From positions 186,001 through 250,000 of the forward strand of contig CAWKJU010000007.1 in NCBI GenBank assembly GCA_963849955.1: a DNA stretch of 64,000 bases. Reading direction: 5' to 3'. The stretch's first letter is position 1. Each line of letters opens with the position of its first letter. Position numbers and translations under genes: made by a program. This DNA comes from CAWFGW01 sp963849955 (GTDB taxonomy: Bacteria > Bacteroidota > Bacteroidia > Cytophagales > JAAEPT01). The notes under the pieces were generated by a model. That model made no database searches. It saw only the letters and a list, made by a program, of their open reading frames with translations, and had not been told where the DNA came from. Of the stretch, positions 52,152 to 61,235 are shown piece after piece.

Positions 52152-54611
52152 ATGAAATTACCGTTACAGCGAATAGTGTTCATTTTTACAACACTTTTTT
52201 CCTCAATACTATTACAGGCACAAATTCCATGGTCACAAAATGAACCTGTATTTGGCGATCCTGTGCACGATCCCACGATTTATCGGGATGAAGATGGAAG
52301 ATATACCTTGATGTCTACCAATAACCGATTACTGGTCAAACAATCCTTTGATCTAGTTAACTGGACGAATCATGGTCGTGTTTTTAATGTGATACCTCAA
52401 TGGATAAAAAACATTGCTCCAGGATTGGGCGATCTTTGGGCTCCACATATTACAAAAATGGGTGGACGTTATTATGCCTATTATTGTGGGTCTGAATTTG
52501 GCACAAATACTTCGGCCATAGGCTGTGCTGTTTCCAATAGTTTAGATCCTAATAGCCCGAATTATGGTTGGACCGATCTAGGAATGGTAATTGAAAGCAG
52601 GGGGCAAAATTTTAATGCAATTGACCCGGAAATTATTCAAGCAGAAGATGGTAAATGGTACATGATGTTTGGTTCTTTTTGGCAAACAGGGATCCGCTTG
52701 GTGGAAATTAATCCAAATACCGGGAAACGAACTTCTTCAAACAATACCATATATGCTTTAGCTGATCGTAACGGTGGCGCGATAGAAGGTCCCTCCATCA
52801 TTTTTCATGATGGGTATTATTACCTTTTTGTAGCCTACGATAAATGTTGTGATGGTGCCAATAGTACCTACCGTACCATGGTTGGTCGATCACAAAGTAT
52901 TACAGGTCCTTACAGAGATAAAAATGGTAACGACATGCGGGACAATGCTGCGACAGAAGTGTTATCGAAGTACGACAAGTATGCTGGTACTGGTCACGGA
53001 TCTGTATTTAAGGATAATAAAAGGGATTATTTTGTCCATCATTATTATGAATCTACGGGTTATCCCAGAGCGCATATCAGACAAATTGTTTATGGAACAG
53101 ATGGCTGGCCTATTCTTACTCAGCCATTTATGGGAAGACGCCAGTCTTTTGAAGCAGAACACGCTAAAATCACGAATGCTGTATGGAACACAGGTAACGG
53201 TGCTTCCAACAACAGCTATATCGGTTATATTAACTATCCAGATACACGCGTTCGCTTTGATATAGACGCCTTGCAAGGTGGTACTTACAACCTTCGAATT
53301 CGTTATGCTGCCGGAGACGGAGCAGCAAGTCATTTCTTATCAGTCAATGGTCAGGAACAAGAAGTGCAATACCCTGCTACAGCTAACTGGGGTCAGTTTC
53401 CACAAGGACAAACGGTAACTGTACCTGTAACTCTAAAAAAGGGATATAACAGTTTGGTATTTCGTTTAGGGACAGGTTTTGCTGAATTAGACAGAGTCGA
53501 TTTGATGCGTCCAACTGCAAATGTGATTGAAATAGGTAGTGTGGACGATGGGGTAGGACTTACTTTCAATGGTGACAATAATGCAACACTAAAATCGGGA
53601 AGTTGGGCTAAAATCGAATATGTTGATTTCGGAAATGGCGGATTCAATGCTGTTACGATTAAAGCAGCTGGTAACGCTAGTGGTTCTCTTAAAATCAGTA
53701 TTGATGGTCGCAATGGATCAACTAACGCAACGGCAACTCTAAATTTGACTGCTGGTCAATCGTATCAATTATCCCTTCCAAATTCTTTTTCAGCATTGAA
53801 AAATGAGCATGATGTATATATAGAATACACAGGTTCAGGCAATGCTTCATTGGATGAGATGCTTTTCGGAAAAGGAATAATTCCACCAGTGGATTGTAAC
53901 GGTGATGCGTTTGGAACTGCTTCATTGGACGACTGTGGTGTATGTGTTGGAGGGAATTCATCGAACTTATCTTGTACAGGCAGTCTTGAGGCCGAAGAAG
54001 TTTGTGATGTGGATGGGTTTGATTCTGAAACTACCAACGCAGGATTTTCAGGAACTGGTTATGTGAATACTACCAATGCAATTGGTGCTTATGCTTCGTG
54101 GGGAGTAAATAGCACATCCGCGCAGACAGCGACTATAAGTTTCCGATATGCCAATGGAGGAACTACTTCCAGAGACGGTTCAATTAGTATCGAGGGAGCT
54201 AATGTTGGAAATATTGTATTGCCTCCTACAGGCGCATGGACAACATGGCAAACCGCTTCAGTGAATATTCAACTCAAAAACGGGTATAATGAAATTGTGG
54301 TAACAGCTACCACAGATGATGGATTAGCCAATATCGATAAAGTTTCATTTTCCAGCGGAGTAACGGATGCGCAATGTGGGTTAATTACCGCTATAGGGAC
54401 TAATGATTTGCAAACCATCTCTGTATATCCAAGTCCTACTACCGGAATTCTAACTATAAAAACGACTCAAGAAGTGAGTTGGAAATTGTACAATCAACTC
54501 GGGCAAGAAATTCAAAAGGGTGAATCCAGACAGTTAGATGTGTCCAAGGAAGTTAAAGGCATTTATTTGCTTCAGGTAGGAAATCAACTATTTAAAATTC
54601 TTAAACAGTAA
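52152..54611 (+). CDS. GH43 arabinan endo-1,5-alpha-L-arabinosidase-type enzyme with CBM35/CBM6-like modules and T9SS tail
   Basis: Secreted GH43 enzyme of the arabinanase type. Signal peptide 1-24. Propeller about 25-325 with base Asp in HDPTIYRDEDG, modulator Asp in AIDPEIIQAEDG, acid Glu in AIEGPSIIFHDGYYYLF and the GHGSVFKD block typical of arabinanases. Two carbohydrate-binding modules follow: about 330-450 (AEHAKI...LDRVDL, CBM35/6 type) and 453-575 (CBM6-like); then a Cys-rich DCNG...CVGGN spacer 577-605, a CBM35 608-735 and a T9SS type A tail 747-819. Likely acts on arabinan side chains of pectin, fitting the adjacent rhamnogalacturonan lyase. Promoter-like TCATTAC-N16-TGTATTAG at 52087. 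Confidence 0.88.
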   Translation: MKLPLQRIVFIFTTLFSSILLQAQIPWSQNEPVFGDPVHDPTIYRDEDGRYTLMSTNNRLLVKQSFDLVNWTNHGRVFNVIPQWIKNIAPGLGDLWAPHITKMGGRYYAYYCGSEFGTNTSAIGCAVSNSLDPNSPNYGWTDLGMVIESRGQNFNAIDPEIIQAEDGKWYMMFGSFWQTGIRLVEINPNTGKRTSSNNTIYALADRNGGAIEGPSIIFHDGYYYLFVAYDKCCDGANSTYRTMVGRSQSITGPYRDKNGNDMRDNAATEVLSKYDKYAGTGHGSVFKDNKRDYFVHHYYESTGYPRAHIRQIVYGTDGWPILTQPFMGRRQSFEAEHAKITNAVWNTGNGASNNSYIGYINYPDTRVRFDIDALQGGTYNLRIRYAAGDGAASHFLSVNGQEQEVQYPATANWGQFPQGQTVTVPVTLKKGYNSLVFRLGTGFAELDRVDLMRPTANVIEIGSVDDGVGLTFNGDNNATLKSGSWAKIEYVDFGNGGFNAVTIKAAGNASGSLKISIDGRNGSTNATATLNLTAGQSYQLSLPNSFSALKNEHDVYIEYTGSGNASLDEMLFGKGIIPPVDCNGDAFGTASLDDCGVCVGGNSSNLSCTGSLEAEEVCDVDGFDSETTNAGFSGTGYVNTTNAIGAYASWGVNSTSAQTATISFRYANGGTTSRDGSISIEGANVGNIVLPPTGAWTTWQTASVNIQLKNGYNEIVVTATTDDGLANIDKVSFSSGVTDAQCGLITAIGTNDLQTISVYPSPTTGILTIKTTQEVSWKLYNQLGQEIQKGESRQLDVSKEVKGIYLLQVGNQLFKILKQ

Positions 54612-54701
54612 GTCATTGTATTAGAATAAGCTACAGCAAATTACTAGAACTTATTCAAAGCTATAATGCTATAAAAAAAAGTCGAAATTTTTTATCTTAT
54701 A

Positions 54702-54733
54702 AGGTTACTATTTAAAAACCAGAATGTTTATAA
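54702..54733 (+). promoter_or_regulatory. Weak ECF-like promoter candidate before PL11 gene
   Basis: AGGTTAC, 16 bp, TGTTTATAA. Partial match only; the gene may instead be read from the arabinanase promoter. Confidence 0.25.
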
Positions 54734-54794
54734 GGTAAAGCGAGTCACTTCTGTTAAAGTCACACTTTAACAGGGTCAACTAAAAAGAACACTT

Positions 54795-57700
54795 ATGCAA
54801 CTAAAAAAACAATTTCTATTCAACTCCATTGCCTTAATGCTACTTTTAGTAGGAGTGAGGTATCAGGTGCACGCACAATACCAAATGGAAAAGTTAGACA
54901 GAGGTTTGGTAGCCATTCATCAAGGAAGTTTTAACCTAGTCAGTTGGCGAATGTTTGGTACAGACCCCCAGTCTATAGCTTTTAATATTTACCGAGATGG
55001 AAACAAATTAAATGCTAATCCCATTGCCGATAAAACCAATTACCGTGATAATGGTGGGGGTACAAGTGCTCGATATTATATCCGTCCAGTTTTAAATGGG
55101 GTGGAACAAAATCCTTCTAAAACCGTGGGTACCTGGGGCGATCAATTTTTAGAGATTCCACTTAACAGACCTGCAGGTGGCAATAACGAAGATGGAAGTT
55201 TTGAATACATGCCTTACGATGCTTCTACAGCAGATCTTGATGGGGATGGCCAATACGAAATTATCTTTAAATGGGATCCTACTAACGCCAAAGATAATTC
55301 ACAAAGTGGGCATACGGGGAATGTTTTCATCGAAGCAGTCAAATTAGATGGTACCCACATGTGGCGATTAAATTTAGGTCAGAATATTCGCGCAGGTGCA
55401 CATTATACCCAATTTATGGTCTACGATTTTGATGGTGACGGCAAAGCAGAGATGATCTGCAAAACTGCACCAGGAACCCGCGATGCTTCAGGAAATTTCC
55501 TAAGCAAAGGACCTGCTGCAAACGATAATGATAATGCAGACTACGCTACTACTGGTGGATGGCAAGGTTTTATTACAGATGGGCCAGAATACCTAACTGT
55601 TTTTAATGGTGAAACTGGACGCGAAATCACCACGGTAAATTATGTGCCGGGACGAGGACAAAGAGATGGCTGGGGCAAAGCAGGGGATAATACCAACCGT
55701 GTTGATCGTTTCCTGGCGGGAGTAGCTTATCTCGATGGTCAACACCCCAGTGCGGTTATGTGTCGTGGCTATTACGGTCGAACAGTATTAGCGGCCTGGG
55801 ATTTTGATGGTCAGAATTTAATCCAACGTTGGGTGTTTGATACCAATAATGGTATGAGTCAATACGCTGGAAAAGGGAACCATCAATTAAGCATTGCTGA
55901 TCTGGATAACGATGGTAAACAAGAAATTGGCTATGGCGCTTTAGCGATAGATGACGATGGTCGTGTGTTACATAGTCAAACATGGGGGCATGGTGATGCG
56001 TATCATGTCGGAGATTTTGATTTAGACAATCCAGGTTTAGAGATTTTTATGCCTGTAGAATGGGCTAGTGCCAATCCTGCTGATAGACGACCTGGTGTGG
56101 CTTTGCGTGATGGGAATACTGGAAATGTACTCTGGGCAAAATACAAAGACGGGGATATCGGTCGTGGGATTTGTGCGAATATTGATAGTCGTTACCCTGG
56201 TGCCGAATGCTGGGCATCCAGTGGTTTAGGCATGTACGATGCGAAAGGAAACAACATCGGATCGATTCCAGCTGGTATAAATTTCGCCATCTGGTGGGAT
56301 GGAGACCTGGAACGCGAATTATTGGATGGAGAAAAGTTGGACGATTACCAAAATGGTAATCAGTCAAGGCAATACACCATTTATAATGATGGGGCTGATG
56401 CAATTAACGGTACAAAAGCGAATCCTAATTTGCAGGCAGACATATTGGGTGATTGGAGGGAAGAGCTGGTTTACAGAAAAAACACCAATGATGCTTTAAT
56501 TATCTATACAACCAATTTTGAGACCAGTTATAGAATTCCTACGCTGATGCATGATCCACAGTACAGGATGGCAATTGCATGGCAAAACACCGCGTACAAC
56601 CAACCACCGCACCCAAGTTTTTATCTGGGTAGTGATCGACCAGCTACTCCGAAATTCCCGCCAATTACTACGGTAGCAGGTGCACGGTTACAAGAAGGTT
56701 ATTACCAAATAAGCCCTGTACATTCCGGCTTATGCCTGCAAAATAATAGTGTACCCACTCAAGAAGCATGTACTGATGGCAGCAATCAATATTGGCAAGT
56801 GATTAAAGTTGGTGAAAGCTATCACATCCGTTCATTAGGCTCTGAAGAATACCTTGGAGGTGGTACAAACACTCAAGGTGAAAACACAGGTATGGCTAGC
56901 TCGCCAGTTAACTTAACATTAACGAGTGCAGGCAATGGTAACTTCTTCATTAAACTGGCTTCAACCCCAAGTTTAGTATACGATGTACTGAATGTGTCAA
57001 CGGCTGTAGGTGAACCAATAATCCTTTGGGAAAACACAGGAAACACCAACCAGCATTTCACCTTTACACCTGTTAATATCCCGGTAGATTGTAATGGTGA
57101 TGCGCTAGGAACAGCTACATTGGATGAATGTGGCGTTTGTGTTGGTGGTAATGCTGAAGCAAAACCGTGTGTTGGAACGATGGAAGCGGAAGAACCATGT
57201 ACGGTCGATGGTATCGCATTAGAAGACATCAATGGAGGTTTTTCTGGTAACGGTTATGTAAACACCAATAATGTGGTTGGAGCTTATGCTTCCTGGTTAT
57301 TTGATGCTTCTTCGGCACAAACAGTGACCTTAACATTCCGTTATGCGAATGGTGGAACTGCCACAAGAGATGGAAATGTTTTGGTCAACGGTAATGCCGT
57401 AGGACAACTCTCTTTGCCGACCACAGGCGCGTGGGACAACTGGGCATTATCAACTATTAATATCCCCGTAACAGCAGGAAAAGTTGAAGTATTACTTGAA
57501 GCAATAAGTGCTGATGGGTTAGCAAACATCGATTTAATTCATCATTCTGAGGGTGTCTCCAATGCAGAGTGTCTTATTACCAATGTATCAAAATCCAAGA
57601 CAAAGGAATTCGGAATATATCCGAATCCAACGTCATCCTTAATTCACTTAAATAAGGATTACCAATGGGATTTGTATAACGCACAAGGTGTGTTGTTACA

Positions 57701-57797
57701 ATCGGGAAGCGGTGCGGAAGTAAATCTGGGAGTGTATACTGCTGGAACGTACTTCATTAAAATAAACGGACAGGTAATGTCTGTTATTAAAGAATAA
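54795..57797 (+). CDS. PL11 rhamnogalacturonan lyase with ricin-like domain, CBM35 and T9SS tail
   Basis: Secreted lyase cleaving the rhamnogalacturonan I backbone. Signal peptide about 1-27. The PL11 eight-bladed propeller spans about 28-625 with repeated calcium-binding Asp blocks such as DLDGDG, DFDGDGKAEM and DLDNDGKQEIGYG, and the ADILGDWREELVYR block characteristic of the family. A ricin-like beta-trefoil at about 632-765 (YYQISPVHSGLCL, NQYWQVIKV), a Cys-rich spacer 768-795, CBM35 798-920 and a T9SS type A tail 930-1000 follow. It lies 183 nt after the arabinanase gene, with which it makes a pectin side-chain/backbone pair. A weak locus-promoter match is at 54702. Terminator at 57821. 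Confidence 0.92.
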   Translation: MQLKKQFLFNSIALMLLLVGVRYQVHAQYQMEKLDRGLVAIHQGSFNLVSWRMFGTDPQSIAFNIYRDGNKLNANPIADKTNYRDNGGGTSARYYIRPVLNGVEQNPSKTVGTWGDQFLEIPLNRPAGGNNEDGSFEYMPYDASTADLDGDGQYEIIFKWDPTNAKDNSQSGHTGNVFIEAVKLDGTHMWRLNLGQNIRAGAHYTQFMVYDFDGDGKAEMICKTAPGTRDASGNFLSKGPAANDNDNADYATTGGWQGFITDGPEYLTVFNGETGREITTVNYVPGRGQRDGWGKAGDNTNRVDRFLAGVAYLDGQHPSAVMCRGYYGRTVLAAWDFDGQNLIQRWVFDTNNGMSQYAGKGNHQLSIADLDNDGKQEIGYGALAIDDDGRVLHSQTWGHGDAYHVGDFDLDNPGLEIFMPVEWASANPADRRPGVALRDGNTGNVLWAKYKDGDIGRGICANIDSRYPGAECWASSGLGMYDAKGNNIGSIPAGINFAIWWDGDLERELLDGEKLDDYQNGNQSRQYTIYNDGADAINGTKANPNLQADILGDWREELVYRKNTNDALIIYTTNFETSYRIPTLMHDPQYRMAIAWQNTAYNQPPHPSFYLGSDRPATPKFPPITTVAGARLQEGYYQISPVHSGLCLQNNSVPTQEACTDGSNQYWQVIKVGESYHIRSLGSEEYLGGGTNTQGENTGMASSPVNLTLTSAGNGNFFIKLASTPSLVYDVLNVSTAVGEPIILWENTGNTNQHFTFTPVNIPVDCNGDALGTATLDECGVCVGGNAEAKPCVGTMEAEEPCTVDGIALEDINGGFSGNGYVNTNNVVGAYASWLFDASSAQTVTLTFRYANGGTATRDGNVLVNGNAVGQLSLPTTGAWDNWALSTINIPVTAGKVEVLLEAISADGLANIDLIHHSEGVSNAECLITNVSKSKTKEFGIYPNPTSSLIHLNKDYQWDLYNAQGVLLQSGSGAEVNLGVYTAGTYFIKINGQVMSVIKE

Positions 57798-57820
57798 ATA
57801 GGGGGGATGCCATTTTTTAT

Positions 57821-57858
57821 AAAAAAGGGGAAGTATACTACTTCCCCTTTTTTGTTTT
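57821..57858 (+). terminator. Intrinsic terminator after PL11 gene
   Basis: Stem AAAAGGGGAAGTA / TACTTCCCCTTTT with TAC loop and T-run; also terminator-like on the minus strand. Confidence 0.85.
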
Positions 57859-58113
57859 AAATAATCAAGTTTACTTTTCTCTGGTGAGTTTAGAAACCGT
57901 ATCATCATACCAGAAAATAAAGGTCTATATATCAAATATCTCAAGGGTTAGATGCTGTAATAATATAACTCACGAGCTTCGTCTGGGTGATTCCCGCCTA
58001 AGCGGAAATGACGTTGAGGGGAGCTTCAATAGGTGGGTTCGAAGAGGTAAAAACCTACATCCTGTGCCAATATAAGAACAATCTTCCCATATAATTAAAG
58101 TATAACTACACAA
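57859..58113. other. Convergent intergenic region with dispersed-repeat-like sequence
   Basis: Between two converging genes. At 57971-58020 a segment with ATTCCCGCC...GCGGAAATGACG resembles the common dispersed intergenic repeat type. No coding region supported. Confidence 0.45.
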
Positions 58114-58151
58114 AAAAATCCCCAACTCAATTGAATGAATTGGGGATTTTT
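58114..58151 (-). terminator. Intrinsic terminator after minus-strand GH10 gene
   Basis: Stem AAAAATCCCCAA / TTGGGGATTTTT 40 nt beyond the GH10 stop, with T-run on the minus strand. Confidence 0.8.
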
Positions 58152-58191
58152 AACACCTTCAACTACGTTTATTTCAACAAAGTCGGTCGGG

Positions 58192-60177
58192 TTATTTTTT
58201 TATTATTTTGTGATATTCAATACTTCCAGTTGTATTGTTTTCAATTTGAAGTAAGTAAATACCTTTTTCAAGATTGTTTCCAATTTGACTTGTATTTTCT
58301 AAGTCTCCAGACTCCACTTCTTTGCTTTGTAAATTTGTGATTTTATAGCTTGAAGAAGCTGGAACAGTCACATGCATTTCCGCAGAAAATGGATTCGGGT
58401 ACATGTCTATGGATGTCACTATAGTTGACTTGCTCCCTGTAACTAAATCAAAAAACTCAATGTAATTTAAGTTGATATAATCAGTCTCACCAATAGTCAA
58501 TCGCATCACTTGCTCTCCAGCAGTTAACTGAACATCGTTCAAGGTAACCGTCTGCCATGTTTGCCATCCACCAGTGTTTGGAATTTCTACCTCTGAGGCG
58601 ATCACTTCACCACCCATCTCTAAAGATATGGTACGATTATCTCCTTCACATGCAACACGTAAGTCAATATCATACAATCCACTGTTTGCCACATTTACCG
58701 TGTATTCCAACCATTCACCTGCTGTAGCCCAGCCAATGTTATATCCACCACCTGTGTCAGTAGAATTTTCAATGTCCACATCCTCGTCTGTTCTAAAGTT
58801 GACCACTGGGGTAACTTCACTACCAGGACTGTCATCAAAATAGGCTGAACCGTTTCCTCCGACATCATACTCTTCAAACTGAATAATACCAGGAATAGGA
58901 TGGGGTGCATTGCCATAAGGACCTTGAGGTACATTGATTTGCACAGTAATTTTATCTTCGCCCATGTTTCCTTCATTGTCTGTTGCTACAGCCTTAATGA
59001 TATGGCTTCCAGTCGCTGCAGTTACCCAATCCACTGAAAAAGGACTGCTATTATCGGTGCCTATGAGTTCTTCACCATCATAAAATGACACACTCACCAC
59101 TTGTCCATCTGAATCGGAAGCATCAGCAGTAAGGGTGACATTTGCCGGTGATTCATAACTTGAATTGTCTTCTGGTGCGGTAATGGTGACTGTTGGAGCT
59201 CCTGTGTTACAAACATCAGGTTGTGAGTTCATATACTCAACTAACCAATTAAAAGCAGGACGTTTTGTGTTTCCATCGCGGCTAATCAATCCCGTATTGT
59301 CTTTCCATGTTTCACCAATTACTGTTCCCCAAAGCGTAATACCAGCGACATCGGGGTGATTCCAATAGACAGGGAATAATCGTTGATAACGTTCCAATTG
59401 CTGTTGATCATTACCTGAAATATCCAACTCGGTAACATAGATCGGAATGCCCGTTGATGCCATTAAATCTAAACTTGATTTTAATTGTGCTGCTGAAAGG
59501 TTGTTGATGTTAAACTCGTGTGACTGTGTACCAAAACCATCTACTAGTCCTCGGGCTTTTAAAACTTCAATCACGGCCATTTGCTCTCGAATGGCGCTTT
59601 GGTCGTTCACCAAACCATAATCGTTAATAATTAATTTTGAATTTGGAAAGTAAAAACGAGCTCGCTCAAACAGCCATACAATCCAGTCATAACCAGTAGA
59701 ACCGGCACCACCTAATTGATTTCTAAAGAAAGGAGTACCCGCTGCGTGTGTTCTTACGTTTTCGTTTAACACATCAATTTGGTCAATGTTTGGGTATCTG
59801 TTCGCTATTGCAGCCATGTAGTCATTTAACTCAGCCTTACTATCTGCTTCGCTTAATCCTTCAAACCACGTAGGGTATTGGGAACCCCAGGCGATGGCAT
59901 GGTATCGAAACTCAAAACCGTTATCTTGTGCTAGTTTGTATGCGCGATCGGCATCTCCCCAGTTAAACTGGCCTCGAGTTCTTTCTATAGATCCCCATTT
60001 ACAGCCATTTTCTGCAGTAACTGCATTCCAATACTGGGTGTAATGACCAGGTACATATCCAGCAACGATGTTACCTAAATACTTCTGTTTACACTCAGCC
60101 AACTGTGCAAAGGAGGCATGATTGATGAGTGTCATTAATACCAATATATAACTAAGTTGTCGTAGTCTTTTTTTCAT
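58192..60177 (-). CDS. GH10 endo-xylanase with Ig-like, one CBM6 and T9SS tail
   Basis: The only polysaccharide-degrading gene on the minus strand. Signal peptide 1-25 (cut after SFAQ). GH10 domain about 26-325 with acid/base E139 in IDVLNEN and nucleophile E250 in YVTELD; HAIAWGSQ is the WG.Q GH10 variant. Closely related to the GH10 at the left edge (shared NDYGL, DGFGTQ, WE/WNHP blocks). Ig-like 329-412, CBM6 417-570, T9SS type A tail 585-661. Its promoter, CGTTTAC-N16-CGTAG on the minus strand (60218-60249), shows that the locus motif works in both orientations. Terminator at 58114. Confidence 0.93.
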   Translation of the reverse strand: MKKRLRQLSYILVLMTLINHASFAQLAECKQKYLGNIVAGYVPGHYTQYWNAVTAENGCKWGSIERTRGQFNWGDADRAYKLAQDNGFEFRYHAIAWGSQYPTWFEGLSEADSKAELNDYMAAIANRYPNIDQIDVLNENVRTHAAGTPFFRNQLGGAGSTGYDWIVWLFERARFYFPNSKLIINDYGLVNDQSAIREQMAVIEVLKARGLVDGFGTQSHEFNINNLSAAQLKSSLDLMASTGIPIYVTELDISGNDQQQLERYQRLFPVYWNHPDVAGITLWGTVIGETWKDNTGLISRDGNTKRPAFNWLVEYMNSQPDVCNTGAPTVTITAPEDNSSYESPANVTLTADASDSDGQVVSVSFYDGEELIGTDNSSPFSVDWVTAATGSHIIKAVATDNEGNMGEDKITVQINVPQGPYGNAPHPIPGIIQFEEYDVGGNGSAYFDDSPGSEVTPVVNFRTDEDVDIENSTDTGGGYNIGWATAGEWLEYTVNVANSGLYDIDLRVACEGDNRTISLEMGGEVIASEVEIPNTGGWQTWQTVTLNDVQLTAGEQVMRLTIGETDYINLNYIEFFDLVTGSKSTIVTSIDMYPNPFSAEMHVTVPASSSYKITNLQSKEVESGDLENTSQIGNNLEKGIYLLQIENNTTGSIEYHKIIKK

Positions 60178-60217
60178 ATTAGATTCGTTATTTTCTTTTT
60201 AAATAGTTTATTTAAAA

Positions 60218-60249
60218 AAGACTACGTTCGTAAAATTAAAAAGTAAACG
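60218..60249 (-). promoter_or_regulatory. ECF-like promoter on minus strand before GH10 gene
   Basis: Read on the minus strand: CGTTTAC followed by TTTTTA, 16-bp spacer, CGTAGTCTT. About 40 nt before the GH10 start at 60177. Confidence 0.65.
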
Positions 60250-60267
60250 TCCGGTAAAACTATTATT

Positions 60268-61110
60268 TTATTTTTTAAAACTCACATACAGCTCGATGGC
60301 ATTGTCAGGTATTGCTATGTGATACGTAGGGATTTTGTAAGAGACATACAAGGATAAAAACGAATCAATAATTTCAAAATCTTTTACTCCAACCAAAAAT
60401 ACCAATCCGTTCTGGTGTCTGTAATTCAATCCCAGATCAAAATGACCATCTACTTCAAAAATAGGGGAGACTGAAAAATTAGTGCGATAGGCTCCTAATT
60501 GAAGAAATGAGTGTAATTTAATCTTAAATGCGTCAGTGACTACCAAGCGATAATGACCATAGAGGTTATAATATTGTTTGAGGGGAATGGTTTCATCCAC
60601 TGGCCGAATACTTGAATTTAAAAACTGTTGATAGGAAGCGCCTACTGCTAAGTTGTTATATGAAATTTCTACACCAATATTTCCATCGGGAGCAAAGTCT
60701 GATCCACCAACACCGCCTTGTGAGTTTTGAAAGGCATAGTTTACAGCACCCAAGCTAACCCCTGCAGTCAAAGCTGTATTTCTATTCAGTTGTTGATACC
60801 AGGCATAACGACCATACACGCGGTTTCTTCGAATAAACGATCCTTCCCGGTTATTGATGAATTGGAAACCAAAAAAATGAAAGCCATTGCCCGAGGCTCG
60901 CTGAGCCTTCACGTCCCCATCAGCATAAAAATAGCTGACTCCCTTAAATAATCCTGTTTGTGTTTTGTTACCCAATTGTCCGATTACATTTGCAGAAGTA
61001 TCTTTTGCTGCGGGGTTAATCAAATTATAATTCTGAGTAAATTGGTCGAAATAGTTAATTACATTATCTTGACAAAAGGCATGGTTGAAACAGGTGATGA
61101 AAATCACCAC
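60268..61110 (-). CDS. PorP/SprF-family outer-membrane protein
   Basis: 280 residues. Short N-terminal hydrophobic stretch ending ..HAFCQDN, then the PorP/SprF signature: Q..NYFDQFTQNYNLINPA, a central region of paired beta-strands with GVGGSDFAPDGNIGVEISYNNLAVGASYQQ, and amphipathic strands to the end. The family forms outer-membrane beta-barrels that work with T9SS cargo bearing type B C-terminal domains (SprF with SprB). The start is uncertain: GTG 61110 is used because no ATG occurs upstream before the in-frame stop, though the open frame extends about 20 further codons and a longer signal peptide would fit. It is divergent from the sigma operon, whose second gene carries SprB-like and gliding-type domains. 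Confidence 0.82.
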   Translation of the reverse strand: MVIFITCFNHAFCQDNVINYFDQFTQNYNLINPAAKDTSANVIGQLGNKTQTGLFKGVSYFYADGDVKAQRASGNGFHFFGFQFINNREGSFIRRNRVYGRYAWYQQLNRNTALTAGVSLGAVNYAFQNSQGGVGGSDFAPDGNIGVEISYNNLAVGASYQQFLNSSIRPVDETIPLKQYYNLYGHYRLVVTDAFKIKLHSFLQLGAYRTNFSVSPIFEVDGHFDLGLNYRHQNGLVFLVGVKDFEIIDSFLSLYVSYKIPTYHIAIPDNAIELYVSFKK

Positions 61111-61196
61111 AAAGAAGGAACTCCTCTTTTGACAAATGAAATGGACGATATGGTAATTGAACCCTATAATTTTTTAAATAAGAATATTGAAACTAC

Positions 61197-61228
61197 TGTT
61201 TACTTTTTATATATCAAATCGTAGAATT
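61197..61228 (+). promoter_or_regulatory. ECF-like promoter before the sigma factor gene (autoregulation site)
   Basis: TGTTTAC followed by TTTTTA, 16-bp spacer, CGTAGAATT. Same architecture as the enzyme promoters; its -10 ends 8 nt before the sigma ATG. Suggests that the sigma factor controls its own operon. Confidence 0.65.
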
Positions 61229-61235
61229 TGTATGC

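Noticed and set aside
61111..61175. A frameshift removing the start of the PorP/SprF gene
   Set aside because: The minus-strand frame stays open about 20 codons above GTG 61110 without an ATG. An alternative start is simpler than a frameshift, and no downstream disruption is seen.
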